DNA of 64,000 nt from Streptomyces sp. BK239 (GCF_004217285.1 NZ_SHKS01000012.1:52984-116983), one strand, 5' to 3'. Counted from the first letter of the stretch, positions 27,500 to 39,376 are shown. Translations and numbers: made by a program. The notes: a model not told the origin generated them from the sequence alone.

Positions 27500-28237
27500 T
27501 CAGTGGTGTCTCATCCACACGTTGGGCTCCTCGTACACGCCCGCGTCCGCCTCCACGTCCACCCGCAGGACGCTCAGGCCGTCCGGGATGACGTACTCCC
27601 CGGACTCCGGCAGGGCCAGCCCGGTCCATCGCTCCCACTCCGCGACCGTGCCGGTCATCGTCTGCGAGGCCGGCGCCGCCGCCAGGATCCGCGCTCCCAG
27701 CCGCTCGTGCGTGCGGATCCACGGGTCCATTGCGGTCCCGTCCGGGCGGCGCCATCGCATGAAGGCGTCGATCGGGGTCACGGGGTAGCGCGCCTTCGTC
27801 GTGGGCCGCACCGGCGCGACCACCCGCTCGAGCCCCGCGGCCCGCCCGGTCTCCCGCAGCGCCGACAGCATCCGGCCCGCCAGCCCCCGCCCCTGCAACG
27901 CCGGCGTGACGACCGCCCCGCAGATCACCAGCGTGTCCGGCTCCACGCCTCGCTCCCGCCCCTCGACGGCCCGAACCAGCGCGTCGGTGTACCCCGTGGG
28001 CAGCGTGCCGACCTGCCCGTCCCAGCCGACCGGCACGCCCCACCCCGCCGCGACGGGCGCCCCGTCCTCGTCCACCAGCATCAGATCCAGGTCCGCGAAC
28101 CACTCCCGGACCCGGCCTATGTACTCCTTCACCAGCCGGTCGGCGGTGATGAACGCGGGAAAGCCCTCACTGAACAGCTCCGCGAGCGGCTCCCGCGGCC
28201 ACTCACGGGCGTCCGCCCGCTCGGTCGTCAAGATCAT
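27500..28237 (-). CDS. GNAT-family N-acetyltransferase
   Basis: 245-residue protein with the acetyl-CoA site of the GNAT superfamily: VICGAVVTPALQGRGLAGRMLSALRETG (Q-x-x-G-x-G/A type) at about residues 103-131. Its N-terminal half (LAELFSEGFPAFITADR) and the C-terminal PNVWMRHH are typical of a conserved Streptomyces subfamily. The acceptor is unknown. The gene converges on ispG through a repeat array and is divergent from the next acetyltransferase. Confidence 0.75.
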   Translation of the reverse strand: MILTTERADAREWPREPLAELFSEGFPAFITADRLVKEYIGRVREWFADLDLMLVDEDGAPVAAGWGVPVGWDGQVGTLPTGYTDALVRAVEGRERGVEPDTLVICGAVVTPALQGRGLAGRMLSALRETGRAAGLERVVAPVRPTTKARYPVTPIDAFMRWRRPDGTAMDPWIRTHERLGARILAAAPASQTMTGTVAEWERWTGLALPESGEYVIPDGLSVLRVDVEADAGVYEEPNVWMRHH

Positions 28238-28383
28238 GGAGCGATCCTGGCACAGGCGACGATCACGCCCGGGCCCGTCACGGAGACCGGCCGGGCCCGC
28301 AGTGGCTTCGGGACGGGGCGGCGCGGCACATTCTCGGCAGGTACAGTGCGGGGATCAGGCAGACCCCAGTGTGAGGCCCGCAC

Positions 28384-29232
28384 TTGTTGACGCAGACCAC
28401 CTCCCGGGTCCTCGAACCGAGCGACCTGGACGCCGCTCTGGCGGTCCTCGACCGCGAGCCGGTCACCAACGCCTTCGTGACCTCCCGTGTCCAGGTCGCC
28501 GGCCTCGACCCGTGGCGGCTGGGGGGCGAGATGTGGGGCTGGTACGAGGACGGCATGCTGACGTCCCTGTGTTACGCGGGCGCCAACCTCGTCCCGATCT
28601 GCGCCACCCCGCGCGCGGTACGCGCTTTCGCCGACCGGGCGAGAAGGGCCGGCCGCCGCTGCTCCTCCATCGTCGGTCCCGCCGACGCCACCGCCCAGCT
28701 GTGGCGGCTGCTGGAGCCGAGCTGGGGCCCGGCCCGCGAGATCCGCGCCCACCAGCCCCTCATGGTCACCGACCGCATGCCCGCCGACATCGCCCCGGAT
28801 CCCTACGTCCGCCGCATCCGCAAGGACGAGATGGAGACGATCATGCCGGCCTGCGTGGCGATGTTCACCGAGGAGGTCGGCGTCTCCCCGATGGCCGGCG
28901 ACGGCGGCCTCCTCTACCAGGCCCGGGTCGCCGAACTCGTCGGCGCCGGCCGCTCCTTCGCCCGCCTCGACGAGCACGGCCGGGTCGCCTTCAAGGCGGA
29001 GATCGGCGCGGCGACCCCCGACGCCTGCCAGATCCAGGGCGTGTGGGTGGCCCCCGAGTACCGGGGGAGGGGCCTGGCCGCGCCCGGCATGGCCGCGGTC
29101 CTGCGCTACGCCCTCGCCGACGTGGCCCCGGTCGTCAGCCTCTACGTCAACGACTTCAACACGGCGGCGCGGCGCACGTACAAGAGGGTCGGCTTCCGAG
29201 AGGTGGGCGCCTTCATGAGCGTCCTGTTCTGA
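28384..29232 (+). CDS. GNAT-family acetyltransferase with DUF4081-like N-domain
   Basis: 282-residue protein. The first half (VLEPSDLDAALAVLDREPVTNAF) resembles the DUF4081 domain, and the C-terminal half is a GNAT fold with VWVAPEYRGRGLAAPGMAAVLR binding acetyl-CoA and LYVNDFNTAARRTYKRVGF, a typical late motif. Start is one of two adjacent TTG codons at 28384/28387, about 8 bases after GAGG; no ATG or GTG is nearby. The coding end (encoding SVLF) is the first unit of a 22-bp repeat that continues beyond the stop. Substrate unknown. Confidence 0.8.
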   Translation: MLTQTTSRVLEPSDLDAALAVLDREPVTNAFVTSRVQVAGLDPWRLGGEMWGWYEDGMLTSLCYAGANLVPICATPRAVRAFADRARRAGRRCSSIVGPADATAQLWRLLEPSWGPAREIRAHQPLMVTDRMPADIAPDPYVRRIRKDEMETIMPACVAMFTEEVGVSPMAGDGGLLYQARVAELVGAGRSFARLDEHGRVAFKAEIGAATPDACQIQGVWVAPEYRGRGLAAPGMAAVLRYALADVAPVVSLYVNDFNTAARRTYKRVGFREVGAFMSVLF

Positions 29233-29303
29233 AAGCACCAGCGTCCTGTTCTGAAAGCACGAGCCTCCTGTTCCGAAAGCACGCCCCGGTTCTGAGAAGA
29301 CGT
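29217..29303 (+). repeat. 22-bp tandem repeat overlapping the GNAT stop codon
   Basis: Units at 29217, 29239 and 29261 share CGTCCTGTTCTGAAAGCAC with 0-3 changes, and a partial fourth follows at 29283. The first unit holds the acetyltransferase stop codon. The repeats fill most of the gap to the next gene. Confidence 0.85.
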
Positions 29304-29371
29304 TCCCGCACCGCCGGCCGGGAGCGGATCCACCGGCCCGCACGCCTCAAAGCCCCCTGTAGTCTCCCCGC

Positions 29372-29905
29372 ATGGACCTCGTCATCGGCCCCCTGGATCT
29401 CTCCGCACACGTGGACGAGGCCCTGAAAGTCCAAGCCGTCGCCTTCGGACTCGGCCCCGACGAGGTGGCCGTCCGCCGGCAGATCGTGCTGCGCCACATG
29501 ACGTACCCCGGCGCCCGCGCCCTCGGCGCCACCACCGCCGACGGCCGCCTGGCCGGCTTCGTCTACGGCATGCCCAACGACCGCGCCCACTGGTGGTCCA
29601 CCGTCGTCGAGCCCTACCTGCGCGCCCTGGGCAACGACGCCTGGCTCGACGACTCCTTCGTCATCACCGAGCTGCACGTCCACCCCGCCTACCAGAACCG
29701 CGGCGCGGGCCGCGCCCTGATCACCGCCATCACCGACGAGGCGACCCAACCCCGCTCGATCCTCTCCGCGATCGACACCGAGAGCCCCGCCAGGGCCCTC
29801 TATCGCTCCCTCGGCTACCAGGACCTCGCCCGCCGCGTCCTCTTCCCCAGCGCCCCCCGCCCGTACGCCGTGATGGGCGCCCCGCTCCCCCTGCTGCGCC
29901 GATAA
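29372..29905 (+). CDS. GNAT-family N-acetyltransferase
   Basis: 177-residue single-domain GNAT. The acetyl-CoA motif is ELHVHPAYQNRGAGRALITAI (Q-x-x-G-x-G), followed by SPARALYRSLGYQDL. The start is ATG 29372. It precedes proS by 74 bp on the same strand. The acceptor molecule cannot be told from sequence. Confidence 0.82.
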   Translation: MDLVIGPLDLSAHVDEALKVQAVAFGLGPDEVAVRRQIVLRHMTYPGARALGATTADGRLAGFVYGMPNDRAHWWSTVVEPYLRALGNDAWLDDSFVITELHVHPAYQNRGAGRALITAITDEATQPRSILSAIDTESPARALYRSLGYQDLARRVLFPSAPRPYAVMGAPLPLLRR

Positions 29906-29979
29906 CGGATTTCCGGCCACCCCCGGCTCCCGGCTAACCTCCTAGCCATCACCGTCACCCCGGCAGGAGTACGAGAACC

Positions 29980-31683
29980 ATGGCGAACGCACCGGTCCAG
30001 CGCATGTCCCAGTTGATGGCGAAGACCTTGCGCGACGACCCGGCGGACGCCGAGGTCCTCAGCCACAAGCTCCTCGTCCGCGCCGGTTACGTCCGCCGCA
30101 CCGCCGCCGGCATCTGGAGCTGGCTGCCCCTGGGCAAGAAGGTCCTCGCCAACGTGGAGCGCATCGTCCGTGAGGAGATGGACGCGATCGGCGCCCAGGA
30201 GGTGCTGCTCCCGGCGCTGCTGCCGAAGGAGCCCTACGAGACGACCGGCCGCTGGGACGAGTACGGCCCCGAGCTGTTCCGCCTCAACGACCGCAAGGGC
30301 GGCGACTACCTCCTCGGCCCGACCCACGAGGAGATCTTCACGCTGATCGTGAAGGACCAGGCGACCTCCTACAAGGACCTGCCGGTCATCCTCTACCAGA
30401 TCCAGACCAAGTTCCGTGACGAGGCCCGCCCCCGCGCCGGCATCCTGCGCGGCCGCGAGTTCCTGATGAAGGACTCCTACTCCTTCGACCTGGAGGACGA
30501 GGGCCTCGCCAAGTCCTACGCCCTGCACCGCCAGGCCTACCAGAAGGTGTTCGAGCGCCTCGGCCTCGACTACCGCATCTGCGCGGCGACCGCGGGCGCG
30601 ATGGGCGGCTCGAAGTCGGAGGAGTTCCTCGCCCCGGCCGGCGCCGGCGAGGACACCTTCGCCGACTGCCCCAACTGCGACTTCGCCGCCAACACCGAAG
30701 CCATCACGTACGAGTTGAGCCCGGTGGACGCGGCCGGCGTGCCCGCCGCCGAGGAGATCCCCACCCCGGACACCCCGACCATCGAGACCCTCGCCGCCTC
30801 GCTCGGCGTCCCGGCCTCCGCCACCCTGAAGAACCTCCTCGTCAAGGTGAACGGCGAGATCGTCGCCGTCGGCGTGCCCGGTGACCGCGAGGTCGACATG
30901 GACAAGGTCGAGGCCCACTTCGCCCCGGCCACCGTCGAGTTGGTCACCGCCGAGGACTTCGTGGGCCGCCCCGACCTGGTCCGCGGCTACGTCGGCCCGC
31001 AGGGCCTGGGCGAGAAGGTCACCTACATCGCCGACCCGCGCGTGGCCCCCGGCACCGCCTGGATCACCGGCGCCAACAAGGAGCACACGCACGCGAAGAA
31101 CGTCGTCGCGGGCCGTGACTTCGAGGTCGACGCCTACGTCGACGTCGTCGTCGTCCAGGAGGGCGACCCCTGCCCCAAGTGCGGCACCGGCCTGAAGCTG
31201 GACCGCGCCATCGAGATCGGCCACATCTTCCAGCTGGGCCGCAAGTACGCCGACGCGCTCAAGCTCGACGTCCTCGGCCAGAACGGCAAGCCGGTCCGCG
31301 TCACGATGGGCTCCTACGGCATCGGCGTCTCCCGCGCGGTCGCCGCCCTCGCCGAACAGACCGCCGACGACAAGGGTCTGTGCTGGCCCGCCGAGGTCGC
31401 CCCGGCCGACGTGCACGTCGTCGCCGCGGGCAAGGCGCTCCAGACCGAACTGGCCCTCGACGTCTCGGAGAAGCTGCGGGCGGCGGGCCTGCGCGTCCTG
31501 GTCGACGACCGGGCCGGTGTCTCCCCGGGCGTGAAGTTCACCGACTCCGAGCTGATCGGCGTACCGAAGATCCTCGTCGCGGGCCGTCGCTCCGCCGAGG
31601 GCGTCCTGGAGCTGAAGGACCGCCGTACCGGCGAGCGCGAGGAGCTCACGGTCGACGAGGCGATCGCCCGCCTCACCGCCTGA
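29980..31683 (+). CDS. proS: Prolyl-tRNA synthetase
   Basis: 567-residue class II synthetase charging tRNA-Pro. Motif 2 is in FRDEARPRAGILRGREFLMKDSYSFD and motif 3 in GSYGIGVSRAVAALAEQ. Between them, at about 225-410, lies the editing (INS/YbaK-like) insertion (LAASLGVPASATLKNLLVK) that clears misacylated Ala-tRNA-Pro, making it the bacterial long type. The C-terminal anticodon-binding domain contains VLVDDRAGVSPGVKF. ATG 29980 lies behind AGGAG. Confidence 0.96.
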   Translation: MANAPVQRMSQLMAKTLRDDPADAEVLSHKLLVRAGYVRRTAAGIWSWLPLGKKVLANVERIVREEMDAIGAQEVLLPALLPKEPYETTGRWDEYGPELFRLNDRKGGDYLLGPTHEEIFTLIVKDQATSYKDLPVILYQIQTKFRDEARPRAGILRGREFLMKDSYSFDLEDEGLAKSYALHRQAYQKVFERLGLDYRICAATAGAMGGSKSEEFLAPAGAGEDTFADCPNCDFAANTEAITYELSPVDAAGVPAAEEIPTPDTPTIETLAASLGVPASATLKNLLVKVNGEIVAVGVPGDREVDMDKVEAHFAPATVELVTAEDFVGRPDLVRGYVGPQGLGEKVTYIADPRVAPGTAWITGANKEHTHAKNVVAGRDFEVDAYVDVVVVQEGDPCPKCGTGLKLDRAIEIGHIFQLGRKYADALKLDVLGQNGKPVRVTMGSYGIGVSRAVAALAEQTADDKGLCWPAEVAPADVHVVAAGKALQTELALDVSEKLRAAGLRVLVDDRAGVSPGVKFTDSELIGVPKILVAGRRSAEGVLELKDRRTGEREELTVDEAIARLTA

Positions 31684-31697
31684 GCACCCACCGCCGA

Positions 31698-31748
31698 AGC
31701 CGTCTCCCCCCGCGCCGCACAGCACGTCGGCAGCGGAGGGGGGCGGCT
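31698..31748 (+). terminator. Terminator after proS
   Basis: A 16-bp stem (31698-31713 with 31733-31748), mostly G-C with two G-U pairs, between proS and the convergent kinase-like gene. Confidence 0.7.
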
Positions 31749-31810
31749 CCCGCATGCGCTCGGAACACGGCCGAGAGCTGCTTCCCTGCGACTTGATCCG
31801 CCGGACAGCC

Positions 31811-32707
31811 CTAGAGCCAGCCGGCGAACTCCAGCAGCAGTTCGGCGTCCCTGGGCCGTCCCACCCTGAGGGCTCGCACGCCGGACTCGACCGCCCGGAA
31901 AAGGGTCCAGCCCCGCACCCGCTCCTGGTCCAGGTCCAGCGAGTCCGCGAGCTTGCGCACCCGCCGGCGCGTGATCGACGCCCCGGAGGACGAGGCGATC
32001 AGATCCTCCACCCGGTCCCGCACCAGCCGGGCCAGGTCGAAGGCGCACTCGCCAACCACCGGATCGGGGCCCACGGCCAGCCACGGCATCCGCTCACCCG
32101 CCAGCACCTTGCTCTGCCGGAACGTCCCGTGCAGCAGCCGGTGTTCGGGCGGCGCGGCCAGCAACTCCGCACGTGCCGTGAGCGCCGCGTCCACCAGCGC
32201 ACCCGCCTCGGGGCCGGCCGCGGTGCCGCGCATCGCCTCCGCCTGCCGCCCGGTCCGCTCGGCGACGGTCTCGAACGGCTCCCCGGCCGGCGGCTCCACC
32301 CACAGCCGTCTGAGCGTCCCCGCCGCCTCCAGCAGCGCCTTCGCCTCCGGCAGCGACCGCACCGACACATCGGGATGCAGCCGCTCCAGCACCAGCACCC
32401 CTTCGCCGGCCGGCCCCTCCTTCAGCTGTACGGCACCCAGCCCGCCCCAGTGCGCGAGCGCGGCCCGCTCGGCCTCCGGCCTGAACCGCGGCGGGGCCAG
32501 CTTCAGCACCGCCGGCGTGCCGTCCGCATACCGCACCAGCACCACGAGGCTGCTGCGCCCGCCCGGCACCTGCACCCGCTCCACGGTCAACTCGCGTAGA
32601 GCGGCGGCCTGTCGGGCCGCTTCGGGCAGCCCCGCCAGCCACTCGTCGCCGTCCGGCGCCGTCTCAGCGAGCGCCCTGACCAGACGCGGCGGCGGTTCGA
32701 AAGCCAT
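31811..32707 (-). CDS. Aminoglycoside phosphotransferase-fold protein, probable pseudokinase
   Basis: 298-residue protein resembling APH(6)/hydroxyurea phosphotransferases: N-lobe with VLKLAPP (ATP lysine), a hinge at GVLVLERLHPDVSV, and the C-lobe segment HGTFRQSKVL...WLAVGPDPVVGECAFDLARLVRDR. In active members this reads HGDLHxxN and WLAIDPxP-VVGDPAFD. Here the catalytic Asp is T195, the Asn is Lys and the metal-binding Asp is G213. Loss of all three argues against phosphotransfer, while the fold and the ATP lysine remain. It is convergent to proS. A binding or regulatory role is inference. Confidence 0.75.
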   Translation of the reverse strand: MAFEPPPRLVRALAETAPDGDEWLAGLPEAARQAAALRELTVERVQVPGGRSSLVVLVRYADGTPAVLKLAPPRFRPEAERAALAHWGGLGAVQLKEGPAGEGVLVLERLHPDVSVRSLPEAKALLEAAGTLRRLWVEPPAGEPFETVAERTGRQAEAMRGTAAGPEAGALVDAALTARAELLAAPPEHRLLHGTFRQSKVLAGERMPWLAVGPDPVVGECAFDLARLVRDRVEDLIASSSGASITRRRVRKLADSLDLDQERVRGWTLFRAVESGVRALRVGRPRDAELLLEFAGWL

Positions 32708-32851
32708 GCGCGAGCCGTCCCTTCGTGGTCGTGCTGCTGGATCCGGTGGTGCTTCGTGCTTCGTGCGTTGCTCAGTGGTACTCGATGCTCAGCGGCGCCC
32801 GGCCGCCGGTCCGCTTCTGCGCGGCTCCCGCCGCACGGTCGGCGTCCGCCG

Positions 32852-33367
32852 TCATCGAGTGGGCGCCGGCGTGGCCGAGGCTCCGGCACCCGTGGCGGCC
32901 GGATCCGGGGCCGGGCCGGCCCGCTCCGCCAGACCAGGGAAGGCTACGCTCCCGCCGCGCCAGCGCACCGCCCGGACCGCCGCCTCCCGCAGCACCCCGG
33001 CCGCCTCACGGCGCCGAGCCCCACCGGCCGCCCGCACCAGGTCCGAGTAGACCCCGGCGACACGCTCCTCCAGTTCCACGGCGAGCCGCACCGCCGCCGC
33101 GGAGTCCGGCACCGCGAACGGCAGCGCGTACGCCGCGCTCGCCGCCACCGGCACACCGCCCAGGTCGCGGACCTGACGCATCAGCGCGTCCCGGCGCGCC
33201 CGGTGCGCGTCGTACGCCGCACGGGCCTCCGCGCGCCGCTGCTCGCCGATCCGCCCGCCGACGACCCCGTACCCGTACACCGCCGCGTGCTCGGCGGCCA
33301 GCGCGGCCTGCAGGGCCGTCATCTCGGCTGCCCGGGCGGTGTCCTCCGTGCCCTGTGTGCCGCTCAT
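32852..33367 (-). CDS. Ferritin-like domain protein (DUF4439-like)
   Basis: 171-residue, nearly all-helical protein. The first helix ALQAALAAEHAAVYGYGVVGGRI carries the E-x-x-H/Y pattern of ferritin-like four-helix bundles, and a matching AVELEERVAGVYSDLVRA helix follows at about 95-115. No signal peptide is visible. Its ATG overlaps the stop of the upstream lipoprotein gene (ATGA at 33364), so the two are coupled. Metal binding and function are unproven. Confidence 0.7.
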   Translation of the reverse strand: MSGTQGTEDTARAAEMTALQAALAAEHAAVYGYGVVGGRIGEQRRAEARAAYDAHRARRDALMRQVRDLGGVPVAASAAYALPFAVPDSAAAVRLAVELEERVAGVYSDLVRAAGGARRREAAGVLREAAVRAVRWRGGSVAFPGLAERAGPAPDPAATGAGASATPAPTR

Positions 33368-33999
33368 CGGGTCCCCTCCGTCAGCAGATACGCGTGCGCC
33401 GCCCCGGCCGCCGCCACCGAGGCCACCAGCCGGGCCAGTTCGCCCGGCAGGCCCGCCAGGGCCGCGACCCGGCTGTCGGCCAGCGCCCGTTCGGCGGCGG
33501 CCAGCGCGGCGAGGGCGTCCTTCTCGTTCGCCGGAACGGCCGCGGAGGCGGGCGGTGCGGAACGGCCGGCGGCGGCCGCCCCGGAAGCGGATGCCCCCGA
33601 AGGGGACGCCGAAGCAGCCCCGGAAGACACCCTCCCCGAAGGGGCAGCCGAAGCAGCCCCGGAAGACACCGCCCTCGAAGGCTTGGGTCCCGAAGCCCCC
33701 GTCGCGCCGCCCCCGAACGCCTCCGTGTGCCGCACCACCTCCGCCCGAAGCGGCGTCAGCCGCTCCGCCAGCCTCGGATGCACGGCGAGGACGGCGTCGT
33801 ACCGCGCCGCCAGCGCCTCGCTGTCCCGGGCCGCACGCGCGCGTGCCCGCTCCGCCGCCGAAGGGCTGCCGCCCGGGCCCTCCTCACCGGAGTCCCCGGG
33901 CTCCGAGCAGCTCATCAGCAGGGCGGTCCCGGCGGCGGTGGCCAGCAGGGCTCTTCTGCGCGGCCCGGACAGGGTGCGCTGCGGCGGAGGGAACGGCAC
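33364..33999 (-). CDS. Lipoprotein coupled to the ferritin-like protein
   Basis: 211 residues; no known catalytic family recognised. Basic SGPRRRALLA, a hydrophobic core and the lipobox LMSC mark a lipoprotein with a near-Tat charge pattern. The mature part is helical (ERARARAARDSEALAARYDAVL; NEKDALAALAAAERALAD) and may itself be ferritin-like. A Ser/Ala/Pro linker of 13-residue repeats splits it. I chose GTG 33999, which follows GAGGA at good spacing; an upstream GTG at 34032 is possible. It is the first gene of a two-gene operon. Confidence 0.65.
   Translation of the reverse strand: MPFPPPQRTLSGPRRRALLATAAGTALLMSCSEPGDSGEEGPGGSPSAAERARARAARDSEALAARYDAVLAVHPRLAERLTPLRAEVVRHTEAFGGGATGASGPKPSRAVSSGAASAAPSGRVSSGAASASPSGASASGAAAAGRSAPPASAAVPANEKDALAALAAAERALADSRVAALAGLPGELARLVASVAAAGAAHAYLLTEGTR
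33597..33674 (-). repeat. 39-bp in-frame direct repeat in lipoprotein linker
   Basis: Two adjacent copies starting at 33597 and 33636, sharing the block GCCGAAGCAGCCCCGGAAGA; they encode a 13-residue Ser/Ala/Gly/Pro unit. A partial third copy lies on the low side. Confidence 0.75.
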
Positions 34000-34204
34000 G
34001 GCAGACGTCCTCGGGGAACTCGAAGGGAACACCGATCAGGGCCCGCTCACGCGCGGCACACCCGTGATCACCGTACCCGCGCCCCCGCCCCCCGCCGCTC
34101 ACCGGCACCGCCCGGTGGACGGCAACACCCCCCGCGACCCGATACCCTTTGATCAGACACGCGACCCATCCCACAACAGCACACGCGGCCGAGGAGTCAC
34201 CCGG

Positions 34205-34732
34205 ATGAGCACCACCCAGAGCGAGAGGCTGCGAGAACTGCTGGAACCCCTCGTCGCCTCCCAGGGCCTGGACCTCGAAGAGATCGCCGTTGACTCCGTC
34301 GGACGCAAGCGGGTGCTGCGCGTCGTCGTCGACTCCGACACGGGAGCGGACCTGGACCGGATCGCCGATGTGAGCCGCGCGCTCTCGGCGAAGCTCGACG
34401 AGACCGACGCGATGGGCGAGGGCGAGTACACCCTCGAGGTCGGCACCCCCGGCGCGGAGCGCTCCCTCACCGAGCACCGCCACTACGTGCGTGCCACGGA
34501 CCGCCTGGTGAAGTTCCAGCTGCGCGAGGAGGGCGAACTCGTCGCCCGTGTCCTCACCGTGGACGACGAAGGCGTCGACGTCGAGGTTCCCGGAGTCAAG
34601 GGCCGCAAGCCCACCGCCCGCCGGATCGCGTTCACGGACATCGACAAGGCGCGCGTGCAGGTCGAGTTCAACCGCAAGGACAAGCAAGACGCGCAGGACG
34701 CGAAGGACATGAAGGAAGAGGAGGAGGCGTAG
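34205..34732 (+). CDS. rimP: Ribosome maturation factor RimP
   Basis: 175-residue protein needed for 30S subunit maturation. The N-domain (ERLRELLEPLVASQGLDLEEIAVDSVGRKRVLRVVVDSD) and the LEVGTPGAERSLTEHRHYVRA segment define RimP; the C-domain is Sm-like, with an acidic and lysine-rich tail (DKQDAQDAKDMKEEEEA). ATG 34205 is preceded by GGAG; the very long open frame upstream is a shadow. It precedes nusA by two bases, the universal rimP-nusA order. Confidence 0.95.
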   Translation: MSTTQSERLRELLEPLVASQGLDLEEIAVDSVGRKRVLRVVVDSDTGADLDRIADVSRALSAKLDETDAMGEGEYTLEVGTPGAERSLTEHRHYVRATDRLVKFQLREEGELVARVLTVDDEGVDVEVPGVKGRKPTARRIAFTDIDKARVQVEFNRKDKQDAQDAKDMKEEEEA

Positions 34733-34734
34733 CC

Positions 34735-35721
34735 GTGGACATCGACATGAGCGCCCTGCGGGGCTTGGTCAGGGAGAAGGAGATCTCCTTCGACCTGCTG
34801 GTCGAAGCGATCGAGTCGGCCCTCCTCATCGCCTACCACCGCACCGAGGGAAGCCGCCGTCACGCGCGCGTGGAGCTCGACCGGCAGACCGGTCACGTGA
34901 CCGTGTGGGCGAAGGAGGACCCCGACGACCTCGAGGAGGGGCAGGAGCCCCGCGAGTTCGACGACACGCCGTCCGGTTTCGGCCGTATCGCCGCCACCAC
35001 GGCCAAGCAGGTGATCCTGCAGCGCCTGCGCGACGCCGAGGACGACGCGACGCTCGGCGAGTACGCCGGCCGCGAGGGCGACATCGTCACCGGTGTGGTC
35101 CAGCAGGGCCGCGACCCGAAGAACGTGCTCGTGGACATCGGCAAGCTGGAGGCCATCCTGCCGGTGCAGGAGCAGGTCCCCGGCGAGACCTACCAGCACG
35201 GCATGCGCCTGAGGTCGTACGTCGTCCGGGTGGCCAAGGGCGTGCGCGGCCCGTCCGTGACGCTCTCGCGGACGCACCCCAACCTGGTGAAGAAGCTGTT
35301 CGCGCTGGAGGTGCCGGAGATCGCCGACGGGTCCGTCGAGATCGCCGCCATCGCACGTGAGGCCGGTCACCGTACGAAGATCGCGGTCCGTTCCACCCGT
35401 TCGGGTCTGAACGCCAAGGGAGCCTGCATCGGCCCCATGGGCGGTCGTGTGCGCAATGTCATGGGCGAGCTGAACGGTGAGAAGATCGACATCGTCGACT
35501 GGTCGGACGACCCGGCCGAGATGGTGGCGAACGCGCTGTCACCCGCCCGGGTGTCCAAGGTGGAGGTCGTCGACATGGCGGCCCGCTCCGCGCGCGTGAC
35601 GGTGCCGGACTACCAGCTGTCGCTGGCCATCGGCAAGGAAGGGCAGAACGCCCGGCTCGCCGCCCGGCTGACCGGCTGGCGGATCGACATCCGGCCCGAC
35701 ACCGAGCAGGCCGGGGAATAG
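34735..35721 (+). CDS. nusA: Transcription termination/antitermination factor NusA
   Basis: 328-residue RNA polymerase and RNA-binding protein. The N-terminal polymerase-binding domain (1-115) is followed by S1 (GDIVTGVVQQGRDPKNVLVDIGKLEAILP), KH1 and KH2 (IGPMGGRVRNVMGELNGEKIDIVDW; LAIGKEGQNARLAARLTGWRIDI). As in other actinobacteria it lacks the C-terminal acidic repeats of E. coli NusA, hence the short length. GTG 34735 starts two bases after rimP, inside its ribosome-binding GAGGAGG. Confidence 0.96.
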   Translation: MDIDMSALRGLVREKEISFDLLVEAIESALLIAYHRTEGSRRHARVELDRQTGHVTVWAKEDPDDLEEGQEPREFDDTPSGFGRIAATTAKQVILQRLRDAEDDATLGEYAGREGDIVTGVVQQGRDPKNVLVDIGKLEAILPVQEQVPGETYQHGMRLRSYVVRVAKGVRGPSVTLSRTHPNLVKKLFALEVPEIADGSVEIAAIAREAGHRTKIAVRSTRSGLNAKGACIGPMGGRVRNVMGELNGEKIDIVDWSDDPAEMVANALSPARVSKVEVVDMAARSARVTVPDYQLSLAIGKEGQNARLAARLTGWRIDIRPDTEQAGE

Positions 35722-35823
35722 ATCCAGGCCTCGGCACGCTCAGATCACGTCAGTTATACGCGCGGCAACTGTTCGAATCCTGCCCCAAAGGGGTGAGGAC
35801 GCCGCGGGGAGGTAGACTTAACT

Positions 35824-36120
35824 GTGTCTGGCCGGACGCACGACCGATCCTGCCCTGAACGCACCTGTGTGGGGTGTCGGGAGCGCACGGCCAAGACGGA
35901 GCTGCTGCGCATCGTGGCGGTCGAGGACGCCTGCGTCCCCGATCCTCGCGGTACGCTGCCCGGCCGGGGTGCGTACGTGCATCCCGCCTCGGTCTGTCTC
36001 GACCAGGCGGTACGCCGCCGGGCGTTCACGAGGGCGTTGCGTGCCCCGGGAGCGCTCGACACAAAGGCGTTGCGCCGGTACGTCGAGCAGACGACAGTTG
36101 CCGATCAGGCAACACCGTAA
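35824..36120 (+). CDS. YlxR/DUF448 RNA-binding protein
   Basis: 98-residue YlxR family member. The signature TCVGCRERTAKTELLRIV is at 14-31, followed by GRGAYVHPASVCLDQAVRRRAFTRALR. The family sits between nusA and infB and is thought to bind RNA or the RNase P RNA; the role here is by family only. The start is GTG 35824, 11 bases after GGGGAGG. The ribosomal L7Ae-like ylxQ gene seen in Bacillus is absent. Confidence 0.9.
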   Translation: MSGRTHDRSCPERTCVGCRERTAKTELLRIVAVEDACVPDPRGTLPGRGAYVHPASVCLDQAVRRRAFTRALRAPGALDTKALRRYVEQTTVADQATP

Positions 36121-36185
36121 GGAAGCGTTGCGTGGAACCCCCGCGCGGCCCAGGTACCCCGCGAGTTGGAAGTAGGTCGAGATTG

Positions 36186-36230
36186 CGATGAGCACTCGAT
36201 GAGCACGCGATGAGTACGCCCATGAAGTAG
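36186..36230 (+). promoter_or_regulatory. Three chained micro-ORFs before infB
   Basis: An 11-bp repeat (CGATGAGCACT, CGATGAGCACG, CGATGAGTACG) at 36186, 36197 and 36208 forms three successive tiny frames: MSTR-stop (from 36188), MSTR-stop (36199) and MSTPMK-stop (36210-36230). Each stop overlaps the next start as ATGA. They end 38 bp before the infB GTG. Confidence 0.6.
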
Positions 36231-36268
36231 CGACGGTCCGGCCGCAACCCGGACCTAAAAGGAGCGAA

Positions 36269-39358
<3,090 letters not shown>

Positions 39359-39376
39359 CGCCCACGGCGCAAGCTG

